DNA from: Stenotrophomonas maltophilia
GTDB taxonomy: Bacteria > Pseudomonadota > Gammaproteobacteria > Xanthomonadales > Xanthomonadaceae
Length of the DNA: 64,000 nucleotides
Assembly: GCA_002363385.1 (NCBI GenBank)
Contig: DEVL01000006.1
Span: 310,001-374,000 of the forward strand
Direction of reading: 5' to 3'
In this document: piece after piece, positions 24,255 through 35,068 of the stretch
Layout of the letters: each line of letters opens with the position of its first letter
How positions within the stretch are numbered: the stretch's first letter is position 1
Translations under genes and position numbers: made by a program
Notes under the pieces: model-generated
The model's input: only the letters and a program-made list of their open reading frames with translations
What the model was told of the DNA's origin: nothing
Database searches by the model: none

Positions 24255-25634
24255 ATGTTCGAGTCCCTGACCCAGCGCCTCTCCGGCACCATCGAGCGGC
24301 TGCGCGGCCGCGGTCGCCTGACCGAGGAAAACATCCGCGAGGCCACCCGCGAAGTCCGCATCGCGCTGCTTGAAGCCGACGTGGCGCTGCCGGTGGTGCA
24401 GGCGCTGGTCGAGCGCATCAAGGTGCGCGCGGTCGGCCAGGAAGTGCTCAAGTCGCTGACCCCGGGCCAGGCGCTGATCAAGATCGTGCGGGATGAGCTG
24501 ACTGCGGTCATGGGCTCGGCCGCCTCGGACCTGAACCTCAACGTGCCGGCGCCGGCGATCATCCTGATGGCCGGCCTGCAGGGTGCGGGCAAGACCACCA
24601 CGGTGGGCAAGCTGGCCAAGCACCTCAAGGAAAAGCGCAAGAAGAAGGTGATGGTGGTCTCGGCCGACGTCTACCGTCCGGCCGCGATCGAGCAGCTCAA
24701 GACGTTGGCTGACCAGGTCGGTGTGCTGTTCTTCCCCTCCACCGCCGACCAGAAGCCGGAAGCCATCGTCCGCGCCGCGATCGATGACGCGCGCAAGTCG
24801 TTCGTGGATGTGCTGATCGTCGATACCGCCGGTCGCCTGGCCATCGACGAAGCGATGATGGCCGAGATCAAGGCGCTGCACGCTGCGGTCAACCCGGCCG
24901 AAACGCTGTTCGTGGTCGATGCCATGACCGGTCAGGATGCCGCCAATACCGCCAAGGCCTTCGGCGATGCGCTGCCGCTGACCGGCGTGGTGCTGACCAA
25001 GACCGACGGTGACGCCCGCGGCGGTGCCGCGCTGAGCGTGCGTTACATCACCGGCAAGCCGATCAAGTTCGTCGGTGTCAGCGAGAAGCCGGACGGCCTG
25101 GATGTGTTCCACCCGGATCGTATCGCCAGCCGCATCCTGGACATGGGCGACGTGCTGTCGCTGGTGGAGCAGGTCGAGCAACAGGTCGACAAGGACAAGG
25201 CCCAGAAGCTGGCCGAGAAGGTCGCCAAGGGCAAGAAGTTCGATCTGAACGACATGCGTGACCAGCTCGAGCAGATGCAGAACATGGGCGGCATCGGTGG
25301 CCTGATGGACAAGCTGCCGGGCCTGGGCCAGATCCCGGATCACCTCAAGCAGCAGGTCAGCCAGGGCAAGGACGTGCCGCGCATGATCGCGATCATCAAC
25401 TCGATGACCAAGAAGGAGCGCCGCAACCCGGGCCTGCTCAACGGCTCGCGCCGTGCCCGTATCGCGCGCGGTTCCGGCCTGACCCCGGCCGACGTCAACA
25501 AGCTCATGAAGCAGTTCCAGCAGATGGAAAAGATGATGAGCAAGATGGCCGGCGGCGGCATGAAGGGCATGATGCGCAGCATGAAGGGGATGATGGGCGC
25601 CATGGGCGGCCGCGGCGGCATGCCGTTCCGCTGA
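24255..25634 (+). CDS. ffh: Signal recognition particle GTPase Ffh
   Basis: A 459-residue GTPase that binds signal sequences of nascent inner-membrane proteins together with 4.5S RNA and delivers them to FtsY. An N domain (MFESLTQRLSGTIERL) is followed by the G domain with Walker A GLQGAGKTTT, DVYRPAAIEQL, DTAGRL and TKTDGDARGGAALS. The M domain carries GLGQIPDHLK..., the RNA-binding SMTKKERRNPGLLNGSRRARIARGSG and a methionine-rich tail (MKGMMRSMKGMMGAMGG). ATG 24255 gives the standard length. A TATACT at 24210-24215 may be its -10 box. Confidence 0.98.
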   Translation: MFESLTQRLSGTIERLRGRGRLTEENIREATREVRIALLEADVALPVVQALVERIKVRAVGQEVLKSLTPGQALIKIVRDELTAVMGSAASDLNLNVPAPAIILMAGLQGAGKTTTVGKLAKHLKEKRKKKVMVVSADVYRPAAIEQLKTLADQVGVLFFPSTADQKPEAIVRAAIDDARKSFVDVLIVDTAGRLAIDEAMMAEIKALHAAVNPAETLFVVDAMTGQDAANTAKAFGDALPLTGVVLTKTDGDARGGAALSVRYITGKPIKFVGVSEKPDGLDVFHPDRIASRILDMGDVLSLVEQVEQQVDKDKAQKLAEKVAKGKKFDLNDMRDQLEQMQNMGGIGGLMDKLPGLGQIPDHLKQQVSQGKDVPRMIAIINSMTKKERRNPGLLNGSRRARIARGSGLTPADVNKLMKQFQQMEKMMSKMAGGGMKGMMRSMKGMMGAMGGRGGMPFR

Positions 25635-25710
25635 GTCCTGCGCACGCGCATTCCGGGCAGGGGCGGTGCGGCGTATGCTGGCACCGTCTCCTTCCCCAGG
25701 TGCGCCGAGC

Positions 25711-26787
25711 GTGAGTGTTTCCCCGCTTCTCGAACGCGCCGACAGCTTCTGTCGGCGTTTTGCCTTGCAGGCCCCGATCCTGCTCGCGCCGATGGCCGGC
25801 GCCTGCCCCGTACCGCTGTCGGCCGCGCTGGCCAATGCCGGCAGCATGGGCGCGATGGGCGCGGTGCTGTCCCAGCCGCAGGACATCGTGGCATGGATGA
25901 CCGATTTCCGTGCGCAGTCCGCAGGGCCGGCGCAGGTCAACGTGTGGATACCCGACCCGCTGCCGTCACGCGATGCCGATGCTGAAGCGGCGACACGCCG
26001 CTTTCTGGCGCAGTGGGGCCCGGACGTGCCGGCCAGCGCGGCCGATGCCGGGCCGGCCGATTTCGACGCGCAGTTCGATGCCTTGATCGAAGCGCGCCCG
26101 GCGGTGGCCTCCACCATCATGGGCGTGCTCTCGGCGGCACAGGTGCAGCGCCTGAAGGACGTGGGCATTGCGTGGATCGCCTGTGCCACGACCTTGGCCG
26201 AAGCGCGGGCCGCGCAGGTGGCCGGCGCCGATGCCGTGGTCGCGCAGGGCTTCGAGGCGGGCGGCCATCGCGGCGCATTCGATCCGGACGCGGCCGAGCG
26301 CCAACTGGTCGGATTGTTCGCGCTGCTGCCGCGGCTGGCCGATCATCTGGATATCCCGGTCATTGCGGCCGGCGGCATCGCCGATGGGCGCGGCATCTCG
26401 GCCGCCCTGACGCTCGGTGCGAGTGCGGTGCAGGTGGGCACCGCGTTCCTGCGCACCCCGGAGTGCCGTCTGAGTCCGGCATGGTCGCAGGCATTGGCGA
26501 TCGCCGAGCCGGAAGACACCTGGCCGACGCGCGCCTTCAGTGGTCGCCTCGGCCGTGGGCTGGCCACCGCGTATGTGCGCGCCGCGGCGTCTGCTGATGC
26601 ACCACCGCCGCGGCCGTATCCGGTGCAGCGCGGGCTGACCGCGCCGATGCGCGCGCAGGCGGGCCGGGACAACAATTTCGATGCAATGCAGGCCTGGGCG
26701 GGGCAGTCCGCGTGGATGGCCCCGGCGCGCCCGGCGGCCGAGGTGCTGCAACAGATGTGGGCTGATGCGAAGGCGTTGCTCGGATGA
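25711..26787 (+). CDS. Nitronate monooxygenase-family flavoprotein
   Basis: A protein of about 358 residues with a TIM-barrel FMN-binding fold. APILLAPMAGACPVPLSAALANAG begins the first strand, GFEAGGHRGAF is the nitronate monooxygenase signature with its catalytic-type His, and PVIAAGGIADGRGISAALTLGASAVQVGTAF is the phosphate-binding end. Family members oxidise alkyl nitronates or quinone-like toxins; the substrate here is unknown. The start is uncertain (GTG 25711, or an ATG at 25675). The stop overlaps the next ATG by four bases, so it is co-translated with an aminotransferase-IV protein. Confidence 0.87.
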   Translation: MSVSPLLERADSFCRRFALQAPILLAPMAGACPVPLSAALANAGSMGAMGAVLSQPQDIVAWMTDFRAQSAGPAQVNVWIPDPLPSRDADAEAATRRFLAQWGPDVPASAADAGPADFDAQFDALIEARPAVASTIMGVLSAAQVQRLKDVGIAWIACATTLAEARAAQVAGADAVVAQGFEAGGHRGAFDPDAAERQLVGLFALLPRLADHLDIPVIAAGGIADGRGISAALTLGASAVQVGTAFLRTPECRLSPAWSQALAIAEPEDTWPTRAFSGRLGRGLATAYVRAAASADAPPPRPYPVQRGLTAPMRAQAGRDNNFDAMQAWAGQSAWMAPARPAAEVLQQMWADAKALLG

Positions 26788-27572
26788 CGCTGTACTGCAA
26801 TGGCCGCATTGCCAGTACCGATGATCTTGCCGGCGCACTGACCAATTACGGTCATTTCACCTCGCTGCAGGTGCGCAATGGCGCGGTGCAGGGGCTGGAT
26901 CTGCATCTGCAGCGCCTGCAGGAGGGCACGGTGGAACTGTTCGGCACCGCGCTGGATCCGCTGCAGGTGCGGGCCTGGATGCGCGACGCGCTGCAGGCCG
27001 AGGGCGTTGGCGATGCGTCGCTGCGGGTGAGCGTGTTTTCGCGCCAGTTCGATTTCCGGCGGCCGCTGCAGCCCGTCACCGTCGATGTGCTGGTGGCCGT
27101 CGCGCCACCGGTCGATCTGCCGGCGACAGCGCGGCGGCTGCAGACGGTGCGCTATCAGCGCGAGCTGCCGCACGTGAAGCATGCCGGCACGTTTGCGCTG
27201 TTCCAGCATCGCCGGGCGGCGTTGCAGGCCGGGGTGGACGATGCGCTGTTCGTTGACGACGACGGCTTGGTCAGCGAAGGCACCACCTGGAACATCGCCT
27301 TCGCCTCGGGAAGCACGCTGATCTGGCCGCAGGCGCCTGCCTTGCGCGGCACCCATGAGCGCCTGCTGCAGGCAGGGTGGGGTGATGACCAGCAGGTGCG
27401 GCCGGTGGCAGCCGCAGACCTGGCCGGATTCGATGCCGCCGTCGCCTGCAACGCCGCCGGCACCTGGCCGATCGCGGAGATCGATGGGGTCGTGCTGGCG
27501 AACTCGGCAGCCCTGTGCGCGAAGGCCCGGCAGGTGCTGGCCGAGGCACGCTGGCACCCATTGGTGGCCTGA
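26784..27572 (+). CDS. Class IV PLP aminotransferase/lyase (PabC-like)
   Basis: A 262-residue pyridoxal-phosphate enzyme of fold type IV, the group containing aminodeoxychorismate lyase and D-amino-acid and branched-chain aminotransferases. It keeps the N-terminal LYCNGRI, the HLQRLQEGT motif, the PLP-lysine region LPHVKHAGTFALFQHRRAA, and VSEGTTWNIAFASG, the EGTxxN cofactor motif. The short length favours 4-amino-4-deoxychorismate lyase, which makes p-aminobenzoate for folate, but the gene is not next to pabA or pabB. It overlaps the nitronate-monooxygenase gene by ATGA. Confidence 0.8.
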   Translation: MTLYCNGRIASTDDLAGALTNYGHFTSLQVRNGAVQGLDLHLQRLQEGTVELFGTALDPLQVRAWMRDALQAEGVGDASLRVSVFSRQFDFRRPLQPVTVDVLVAVAPPVDLPATARRLQTVRYQRELPHVKHAGTFALFQHRRAALQAGVDDALFVDDDGLVSEGTTWNIAFASGSTLIWPQAPALRGTHERLLQAGWGDDQQVRPVAAADLAGFDAAVACNAAGTWPIAEIDGVVLANSAALCAKARQVLAEARWHPLVA

Positions 27573-27619
27573 ACGGCCTGAACGGTCGGCCCTGTTCAGC
27601 TTTCCCGGTCTTCACAGGC

Positions 27620-27648
27620 TTGGAATGACCGGAGGCCGCCGCTATAAT
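27620..27648 (+). promoter_or_regulatory. Sigma-70 promoter of the rpsP operon
   Basis: TTGGAA (27620-27625) and TATAAT (27643-27648) are separated by exactly 17 bases. The promoter lies about 50 bases before the rpsP ATG, a strong arrangement suited to ribosomal-protein expression. Confidence 0.8.
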
Positions 27649-27699
27649 CGCCGGCTTACCGCGCCATCCTGGCGACTGGGCAATTGAGGAAACAACACC

Positions 27700-27960
27700 A
27701 TGGTCAAGATTCGACTGACCCGCGGCGGCGCCAAGAAGCGTCCGTTCTACCACATCATCGTGACCGACTCGCGCAGCGCCCGTGATGGCCGCAACATCGA
27801 GCGCGTCGGTTACTACAACCCGGTTGCCCAGGGTGCCGAGTCCCGCATCGTGCTGGACCTGCCGCTGGTCGACAAGTGGGTCGCCAACGGCGCCCAGATG
27901 ACCGACAAGGTTCGCAACCTGTACAAGGAAGCGACCAAGGCCCAGGCCTCCGCGGCCTGA
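27700..27960 (+). CDS. rpsP: 30S ribosomal protein S16
   Basis: An 86-residue ribosomal protein that helps assemble the 5' domain of 16S rRNA. MVKIRLTRGGAKKRPFYHIIV is the invariant start of the family, followed by DSRSARDGRNIERVGYYNP and a short alanine-rich tail. It is the first gene of the classic rpsP-rimM-trmD-rplS operon, behind a consensus promoter with TATAAT. Confidence 0.98.
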   Translation: MVKIRLTRGGAKKRPFYHIIVTDSRSARDGRNIERVGYYNPVAQGAESRIVLDLPLVDKWVANGAQMTDKVRNLYKEATKAQASAA

Positions 27961-28002
27961 TCCTGAAGGGCCGCGCCTGCCGCGGCCCATCGGTCTATAC
28001 AG

Positions 28003-28515
28003 ATGAAAGATACCGAGCGCCGCATCCTGCTGGGCAGGATTGTCGGCGCTTTTGGTGTGCGAGGCGAGATCAAGCTCGAGTCCTGGACCGAGCCGCGTAC
28101 CGCCATTTTCCATTATCAGCCCTGGATCCTGCGGACCCCCGCCGGCCAGGAGAGCACGCTCACCGGTGCACGCGGACGTCAGTCCGGCAAGCATCTGGTT
28201 GCCGTGTTTCCCGACATCACCGACCGCGATGTGGTCGAGGCGATGTACGGGACCGAAGTCTATGTCGCGCGCAGCGCGCTGCCGCCCCCGAAGCCCGATG
28301 AGTATTACTGGGTCGATCTGGAGGGCCTGCAGGTGCGTACCGTCGAGGGTGTCGAACTTGGGCGGGCTTCCCACCTGTTCTCGACCGGCTCCAACGACGT
28401 GCTCGTAGTGCAGGGCGACCGTGAGCGGATGATTCCGTTCGTGCAGCCCGACTTCGTCGTCTCGGTGGATTTCGAGGCCAACCTGATCGTGGTCGATTGG
28501 GATCCGGAGTTCTAA
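28003..28515 (+). CDS. rimM: Ribosome maturation factor RimM
   Basis: A 170-residue factor that binds S19 and matures the head of the 30S subunit. The N-terminal barrel reads RRILLGRIVGAFGVRGEIKLESWTEP, and the C-terminal PRC-barrel has YYWVDLEGLQVRTVEGVELG and the closing MIPFVQPDFVVSVDFEANLIVVDWDPEF, both characteristic. It lies 42 bases after rpsP and 5 bases before trmD. Confidence 0.97.
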   Translation: MKDTERRILLGRIVGAFGVRGEIKLESWTEPRTAIFHYQPWILRTPAGQESTLTGARGRQSGKHLVAVFPDITDRDVVEAMYGTEVYVARSALPPPKPDEYYWVDLEGLQVRTVEGVELGRASHLFSTGSNDVLVVQGDRERMIPFVQPDFVVSVDFEANLIVVDWDPEF

Positions 28516-28520
28516 ACCGG

Positions 28521-29279
28521 ATGCGCATCGACGTCGTCACGTTGTTCCCCGAGTTCATGGCGCAGTCGGCCGCGCTGGGCGTGGTCGGCCGTGCGGCCGA
28601 GCGCGGTCTGCTGGACCTGCACGGCTGGAATCCGCGTGACTATGCCGAAGGCAACTACCGCCGGGTGGACGACCGTCCATTCGGGGGTGGCCCGGGCATG
28701 GTCATGCTGATCGAGCCGCTGCGGGCCTGTCTGGCGGCCGCGAAAGCCGCCGATCCGGCGCCCGCGCCGGTGATCTACCTCAGCCCCCAGGGCACGCCGT
28801 TGACCCAGGCCAAGGTCCGGGAACTGGCGGCACTGCCGCGCATGATCCTGCTCTGCGGCCGTTATGAGGGCATCGACGAGCGCTTCCTCGAGGCCGAGGT
28901 CACCGAGGAAATCTCCCTCGGTGATTACGTCCTGTCCGGCGGTGAGCTGGGCGCGGCGGTGATCGTCGATGCGGTGACCCGCCTGCAGGACGGGGCCCTC
29001 GGCGATGCCGAATCGGCCGCCCAGGACAGTTTCGAAGGCCCGCAGGGGCTGCTGGACTGCCCGCATTACAGCCATCCGGCCCAGCATGAATGGGGCACGG
29101 TCCCGGACGTGCTGCGCTCGGGCAACCATGCCGCCATCGCCCGCTGGCGCCGGCAGCAGTCGTTGCTGCGCACCGCGCTGCGGCGGCCGGATCTGCTCGA
29201 CGAAGGCCAGTTGTCCAAGGCCGACCGCCTCCTGCTGGAGCAGGCACGGCAGGCCCTTGCCAAGGATCCAACCCCCTAG
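28521..29279 (+). CDS. trmD: tRNA (guanine-N1)-methyltransferase TrmD
   Basis: A 252-residue SPOUT methyltransferase that makes m1G37 in tRNAs and prevents +1 frameshifting. It begins MRIDVVTLFPEF. The trefoil-knot S-adenosylmethionine site is seen in YLSPQGTPLTQ, LLCGRYEGIDERF and EISLGDYVLSGGELGA. The catalytic Asp lies in the EGPQGLLDCPHYSHP stretch of the linker. ATG 28521 was chosen over an upstream in-frame GTG-type start because it gives the usual N-terminus. Confidence 0.97.
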   Translation: MRIDVVTLFPEFMAQSAALGVVGRAAERGLLDLHGWNPRDYAEGNYRRVDDRPFGGGPGMVMLIEPLRACLAAAKAADPAPAPVIYLSPQGTPLTQAKVRELAALPRMILLCGRYEGIDERFLEAEVTEEISLGDYVLSGGELGAAVIVDAVTRLQDGALGDAESAAQDSFEGPQGLLDCPHYSHPAQHEWGTVPDVLRSGNHAAIARWRRQQSLLRTALRRPDLLDEGQLSKADRLLLEQARQALAKDPTP

Positions 29280-29434
29280 CGCGGGGTCGGGATCTTGTTT
29301 ACAATTCGGGATTGCCATCGGCCTTTTGGGGTCTGTTGGCAGGAACCCCTACAAAAAACGTGCAGCACAGTCCGGTGACTGCATGAGCCCACGTTGTCGA
29401 ACGACACGATCACCCGAACACTATCGGTGCACCC
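29280..29434 (+). promoter_or_regulatory. Leader region between trmD and rplS
   Basis: A 155-base gap in an otherwise tight operon. ACCCC-N7-GGGGT just after trmD could fold into a weak hairpin. A TACAAT at 29300-29305 could be a -10 box, without a clear -35. It may allow separate control of L19. Confidence 0.35.
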
Positions 29435-29842
29435 ATGAGCAAGCTGAACAAATCCATCCTCTCGGACTTCGAATCCGCCCAGATCACCCGCGAGCTGCCG
29501 AAGTTCAGCCAGGGTGACACCGTCGTCGTCAACGTGAAGGTGAAGGAAGGCAACCGTGAGCGCGTGCAGGCTTACGAAGGCGTCGTCATCGGCACCAAGA
29601 ACGCCGGCCTGAACTCCGCGTTCACCGTCCGCAAGATCTCGCACGGCTACGGCGTCGAGCGCGTCTTCCAGACCCACAGCGCCATCATCGACTCGGTCGA
29701 AGTGAAGCGTCGTGGCAAGGTCCGCGCCGGCAAGCTGTACTACCTGCGTGGTCTGGAAGGCAAGGCTGCCCGCATCAAGGAAGATCTGGCTGCTGCTGCG
29801 CAGGCCAAGGCCGCGCGCCTGGCTGCCAAGGCTGCCCAGTAA
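29435..29842 (+). CDS. rplS: 50S ribosomal protein L19
   Basis: A 135-residue protein at the 30S-50S interface of the ribosome. Family blocks are FSQGDTVVVNVKVKEGNRERVQAYEGVVI, ISHGYGVERVFQTHS, VEVKRRGKVRAGKLYYLRGLEGKAARIKE. An alanine/lysine-rich tail (AAAAQAKAARLAAKAAQ) extends beyond the core. It is the last gene of the S16 operon and is followed by a hairpin terminator. Confidence 0.98.
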   Translation: MSKLNKSILSDFESAQITRELPKFSQGDTVVVNVKVKEGNRERVQAYEGVVIGTKNAGLNSAFTVRKISHGYGVERVFQTHSAIIDSVEVKRRGKVRAGKLYYLRGLEGKAARIKEDLAAAAQAKAARLAAKAAQ

Positions 29843-29850
29843 TTCCCGGC

Positions 29851-29900
29851 CGACAACTTCGGTTGTCGCCTCAAACGGCCACCTTCGGGTGGCCGTTTGC
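29851..29900 (+). terminator. Terminator pair after rplS
   Basis: Two stem-loops in tandem: CGACAAC-TT-CGGTTGTCG-type (29851-29868) and AAACGGCCACC-TTCG-GGTGGCCGTTT (29873-29898), the second ending in TTTGCGTTT. The stable TTCG loop makes the second a good intrinsic terminator. Confidence 0.75.
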
Positions 29901-29927
29901 GTTTATGGCCTCGTGATGGAGAAGCAG

Positions 29928-30305
29928 ATGGACCGTTATTCCGCTGATGTTCGTTACGCGCTGCAGACCATGGCTGACGCCAATGTGCCTGCCGGCATGC
30001 GCGCACCGCCGCTGCATCGGCTGTTGTGGCGCATGGGGCTGCGCGTGCCGCCACCGCTGCTTGCCAGCTTCAGTGCCAATCTGTTCGTGATGGGCGGGCT
30101 GTTTGGCGTGCTGTGGGGCGTGTTGTGGCGTGCCTTGATGTGGCTGGTGCTGGACCTTGGCTCACTGACGCTGGGTATCACCATCGGCAGTGCTGTCATG
30201 GCCGGGCTGTTGTTCGGCGTGCTGATGGCGCTGCTGATGCGCTACCAGCGCCGTCGCTACACACTGCCCGCCTGGAAGACGCTCCTGCAGGGGCGCGCGG
30301 CTTAA
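29928..30305 (+). CDS. DUF6404-like small membrane protein
   Basis: A 125-residue protein with a soluble N-terminal helix (YSADVRYALQTMADANVPAGM), then the motif APPLHRLLWRMGLRVPPPLLASF. Two hydrophobic segments follow (LFVMGGLFGVLWGVLWRALMWLV and LGITIGSAVMAGLLFGVLMALLM). The PPLHRLLW...PPPL pattern followed by two membrane helices resembles the DUF6404 family as I recall it. The function is unknown. ATG 29928 follows GGAGAAG; an in-frame ATG four codons earlier is possible. Its stop overlaps the convergent MATE gene by four bases. Confidence 0.65.
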   Translation: MDRYSADVRYALQTMADANVPAGMRAPPLHRLLWRMGLRVPPPLLASFSANLFVMGGLFGVLWGVLWRALMWLVLDLGSLTLGITIGSAVMAGLLFGVLMALLMRYQRRRYTLPAWKTLLQGRAA

Positions 30306-31789
30306 TCCGGCCGTGCGTTGCCCGCCGGGGCAGGCTGCAGCGGCGTGGTCGGGTTCGGGTCCGCCACCGGTGACGGTGGCGAAGCAGGAACCTCGGCCGG
30401 GGCGGCCAGTTCTTCGTGATGACTGGGCAGCATGCGCGCCTTGCGCCAGCCGCCCCAGCGGTAGTACGCCAGCGACATCAACATCGCGCAGAACGAGCTG
30501 ACCGGGAAACTCCACCACACCGCATCGGCGCCCCAGCGGTCCTGCAGCAGTTCGGCGAACGGCACGCGGATGCCCCACAGCGAGGCCGCCAGGATCAGCA
30601 GCGGCGGAATCACCGCGCCGGTCGAGCGCACCACGCCGGAGATCACGAAGTTCACGCCGAAGAACAGGAACGACCACACCGCGATGTGGTTGAGGTGGCG
30701 CGCCACCTCCAGCGCCTGGCTGCCCTCCGGCAGAAACAGGGCGAGCGTGTAACGGTCCAGCAGGATCAGCGGCAGGATCAGTACGCCGGTCAGCAGGAAG
30801 TTGTAGAGCACGCCACTGCGGGCGGTGCCACGCACGCGGTCCCAGCGCTGCGCGCCGACGTTCTGCGCGGCCATGGTCGAGCACGCCGCACCGATCGCCA
30901 TCGCCGGCATCTGCACGTACGTCCACAACTGCAGCGAGGCGCCATACGCGGCGGCGGTGTCGGTGCCGTAGCTGTTGACCATGGTCATCATCAGGATCAT
31001 CGACAGCGAGATCAGCACCATCTGCAGGCCCATCGGTACGCCCTTGACCACCAGCGCACGCAGGATCTCGCCATCGATCTTGAACAGCGCCATGTCCTTG
31101 CGGCCCAGCCACAGCACGTGGCGCTTGTTGCGCATGTACCAGAGCAGGCCGAGTAGCGAGAGTGTCTGCGCGATCAGCGTGGCCCAGGCCGCGCCGGCGA
31201 TGCCCAGCTGCGGGAACGGACCGATGCCGAAGATCAGCAGCGGGTTGAAGCCGATATCCAGCACCACCGAGAGCAGCAGGAAGCGGAACGGCGTGCGTGA
31301 ATCACCGACGCCGCGCAGTGCCGAACTCAGGAACGCGAAGGCATACAGCGTTGGCATCGCCAGGAAGATGATGCGCAGGTAGGCCTCGGCCAACGGCAGC
31401 GATTCGGCCGGTGTGCCCATCGCCGCCAGCAACGGATGCGACAGCCACCAGCCGGCGATCGCGATTACCACCGACAGGCCGATGAAGAAGGTCGCACTGG
31501 TGCCCATCACGCGGCGGGCCTGGGGCAGGTCGCGCGCGCCCATCGACTGGCCGATCAGGATCGAGGCGGCCATGCCGATCCCGAACACCGAACCGATCAG
31601 GAAGAACATGATGTTGTTGGCGTTCGCAGTGGCGGTCAGCGCCGCCTCGCCGAGGAAGCGGCCGACCCAGATCGCGTTCACCGAGCCGTTCATCGACTGG
31701 GCGATGTTGCCGGCCAGGATCGGCAGGGCGAACAGGAACAGATTGCGCCCGATCGGGCCCGTGGTCAGGTCAAGCGGCGCTTTGGCCAT
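30302..31789 (-). CDS. MATE-family multidrug/cation antiporter
   Basis: A 495-residue inner-membrane exporter with twelve membrane helices in two MatE repeats. It begins LTTGPIGRNLFLFALPILAGNIAQSMNGSVNAIWVGRFLG. The second half has LKGVPMG-like VVKGVPMGLQMVLISLSM and VVRSTGAVIPPLLIL. The family couples drug efflux to sodium or proton influx. The final 35 residues are a proline-rich cytoplasmic tail (EVPASPPSPVADPNP), longer than usual. The gene stands alone, convergent with the DUF6404-like gene. The substrate is not predictable. Confidence 0.9.
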   Translation of the reverse strand: MAKAPLDLTTGPIGRNLFLFALPILAGNIAQSMNGSVNAIWVGRFLGEAALTATANANNIMFFLIGSVFGIGMAASILIGQSMGARDLPQARRVMGTSATFFIGLSVVIAIAGWWLSHPLLAAMGTPAESLPLAEAYLRIIFLAMPTLYAFAFLSSALRGVGDSRTPFRFLLLSVVLDIGFNPLLIFGIGPFPQLGIAGAAWATLIAQTLSLLGLLWYMRNKRHVLWLGRKDMALFKIDGEILRALVVKGVPMGLQMVLISLSMILMMTMVNSYGTDTAAAYGASLQLWTYVQMPAMAIGAACSTMAAQNVGAQRWDRVRGTARSGVLYNFLLTGVLILPLILLDRYTLALFLPEGSQALEVARHLNHIAVWSFLFFGVNFVISGVVRSTGAVIPPLLILAASLWGIRVPFAELLQDRWGADAVWWSFPVSSFCAMLMSLAYYRWGGWRKARMLPSHHEELAAPAEVPASPPSPVADPNPTTPLQPAPAGNARPD

Positions 31790-31853
31790 GTGCGCTGGAG
31801 ATCAAGCTCAGAGAGCGGCACACTAGCACCAAGCCCATCAAGGGGATATCGCG

Positions 31854-32177
31854 ATGCGTACTTCCGCGTTTCAACGCACGTCAGCCGCTCCCCCGGTAGT
31901 GCCGGCCGCTGGCCGGCTGCAGATCCTCCCGGATGACCGGTTCATCCCCGCCGCGCTGGCGCTCTTGATTGGCGCCGCGCTGGCCGCATGTTCGAGTACG
32001 GACGACCGCCTGCGCGACACACAGGTACGGCCCATGGACCGACCGGAATGCCAGGTCGGCAGCCAGCGACGCGATCTGGATGCGGGGGTTCCCACACTGA
32101 TCGGTGGCACTGGCTGCCGTGGCGATCCATCGGCACCGCAACCGCTGAACCGACGACCGGCTGAGCCGGGGAGTTGA
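31854..32177 (+). CDS. Small lipoprotein with a SMAG repeat in its N-region
   Basis: A protein of about 107 residues. From FIPAALALLIGAALAACSS it has a clear lipoprotein signal (LAAC), and the mature part (CSSTDDRLRDTQVRPMDRPECQVGSQRR...) has two further cysteines (ECQVG, TGCRG). The segment before the hydrophobic core is unusually long, about 30 residues from ATG 31854. It contains the translation of a GTAG-type SMAG palindrome (31896-31918), so the repeat appears to have inserted within the signal-peptide N-region or just in front of the original start. No function is recognised; it is probably anchored in the envelope. Confidence 0.55.
   Translation: MRTSAFQRTSAAPPVVPAAGRLQILPDDRFIPAALALLIGAALAACSSTDDRLRDTQVRPMDRPECQVGSQRRDLDAGVPTLIGGTGCRGDPSAPQPLNRRPAEPGS
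31896..31918. repeat. SMAG repeat
   Basis: GTAG followed by TGCCGGCC-GCT-GGCCGGC, a perfect seven-base stem. It matches the Stenotrophomonas GTAG-headed repeat pattern and lies inside the 5' end of the lipoprotein reading frame. Confidence 0.7.
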
Positions 32178-32186
32178 ATCACCCGC

Positions 32187-32591
32187 ATGATCGAAGCAAC
32201 CCCATTGGCCGCCGTGCGGCTGGATGTGTGGCTCTGGGCCGCACGGTTCTTTCGGACCCGCAGCCTGGCCAAACAGGCGGTGGAAACCGGCAAGGTGGAT
32301 GTGGCCGGGCAACGCCCGAAATCCTCGCGCGCGGTGCGCGTGGGCGAAGCGCTGCAGATCAGCCGGGGCGATGAGGTGTTCGAGGTCGAAGTGCGTGGCC
32401 TCAGCGAGATGCGCGGGCCGGCGCCGGTTGCGCAGCAGTTGTATGCCGAGACCGAGGCCTCGCTGGCACGCCGGGCGGAACTGCGGCTGCAGCGTGCCGC
32501 GGCAAAGAACGGTTACCAGCCGCCGGAGCACAAGCCGGACAAACGCGCGCGTCGGTTGATCCGCGCGTTGGGGGATCTGGACGCGCTGTGA
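32187..32591 (+). CDS. hslR: S4-domain RNA-binding heat-shock protein Hsp15
   Basis: A 134-residue protein with an N-terminal S4 fold: RLDVWLWAARFFRTRSLAKQAVETGKVDVAGQRPKSSRAVRVGEALQI. A basic C-terminal tail (PEHKPDKRARRLIRALGDL) is typical of Hsp15. In E. coli Hsp15 binds 50S subunits stalled with a peptidyl-tRNA and helps recycle them. It starts 9 bases after the stop of the lipoprotein gene, so the two may share a transcript, and it is followed by a terminator. Confidence 0.9.
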   Translation: MIEATPLAAVRLDVWLWAARFFRTRSLAKQAVETGKVDVAGQRPKSSRAVRVGEALQISRGDEVFEVEVRGLSEMRGPAPVAQQLYAETEASLARRAELRLQRAAAKNGYQPPEHKPDKRARRLIRALGDLDAL

Positions 32592-32616
32592 TCTGCCTGC
32601 TGCACGCATGAAAAAA

Positions 32617-32641
32617 ACCGGGCCATGCGGCCCGGTCTTTG
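32617..32641. terminator. Bidirectional terminator between hslR and katG
   Basis: ACCGGGCC-ATGC-GGCCCGGT is preceded by AAAAAAA and followed by CTTTGTC. It can end both hslR (plus) and katG (minus). Confidence 0.8.
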
Positions 32642-32661
32642 TCTGTGCCTACGGTGTTGAA

Positions 32662-34896
<2,235 letters not shown>

Positions 34897-35033
34897 GGGT
34901 ATCTACCTGTGTACTGGCGAACGTGGCCACCATCGGCGTGGGGGAGGCGATGGCGACGTCGGAAAGGTTGCCTGCACATCGGGCCGTGGGGGCAACGCGA
35001 TGTGAAGGCGTGCCTACACGTTAGCCATTGCTG

Positions 35034-35056
35034 TTCATTCGGTACATTCGAATGAA
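35034..35056 (-). promoter_or_regulatory. Inverted repeat in the katG upstream region
   Basis: TTCATTCG-N7-CGAATGAA is a perfect eight-base palindrome between the OxyR-like half-site and katG. It could be an operator or overlap the promoter. The binding protein is unknown. Confidence 0.4.
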
Positions 35057-35068
35057 TCAACCAATGCG

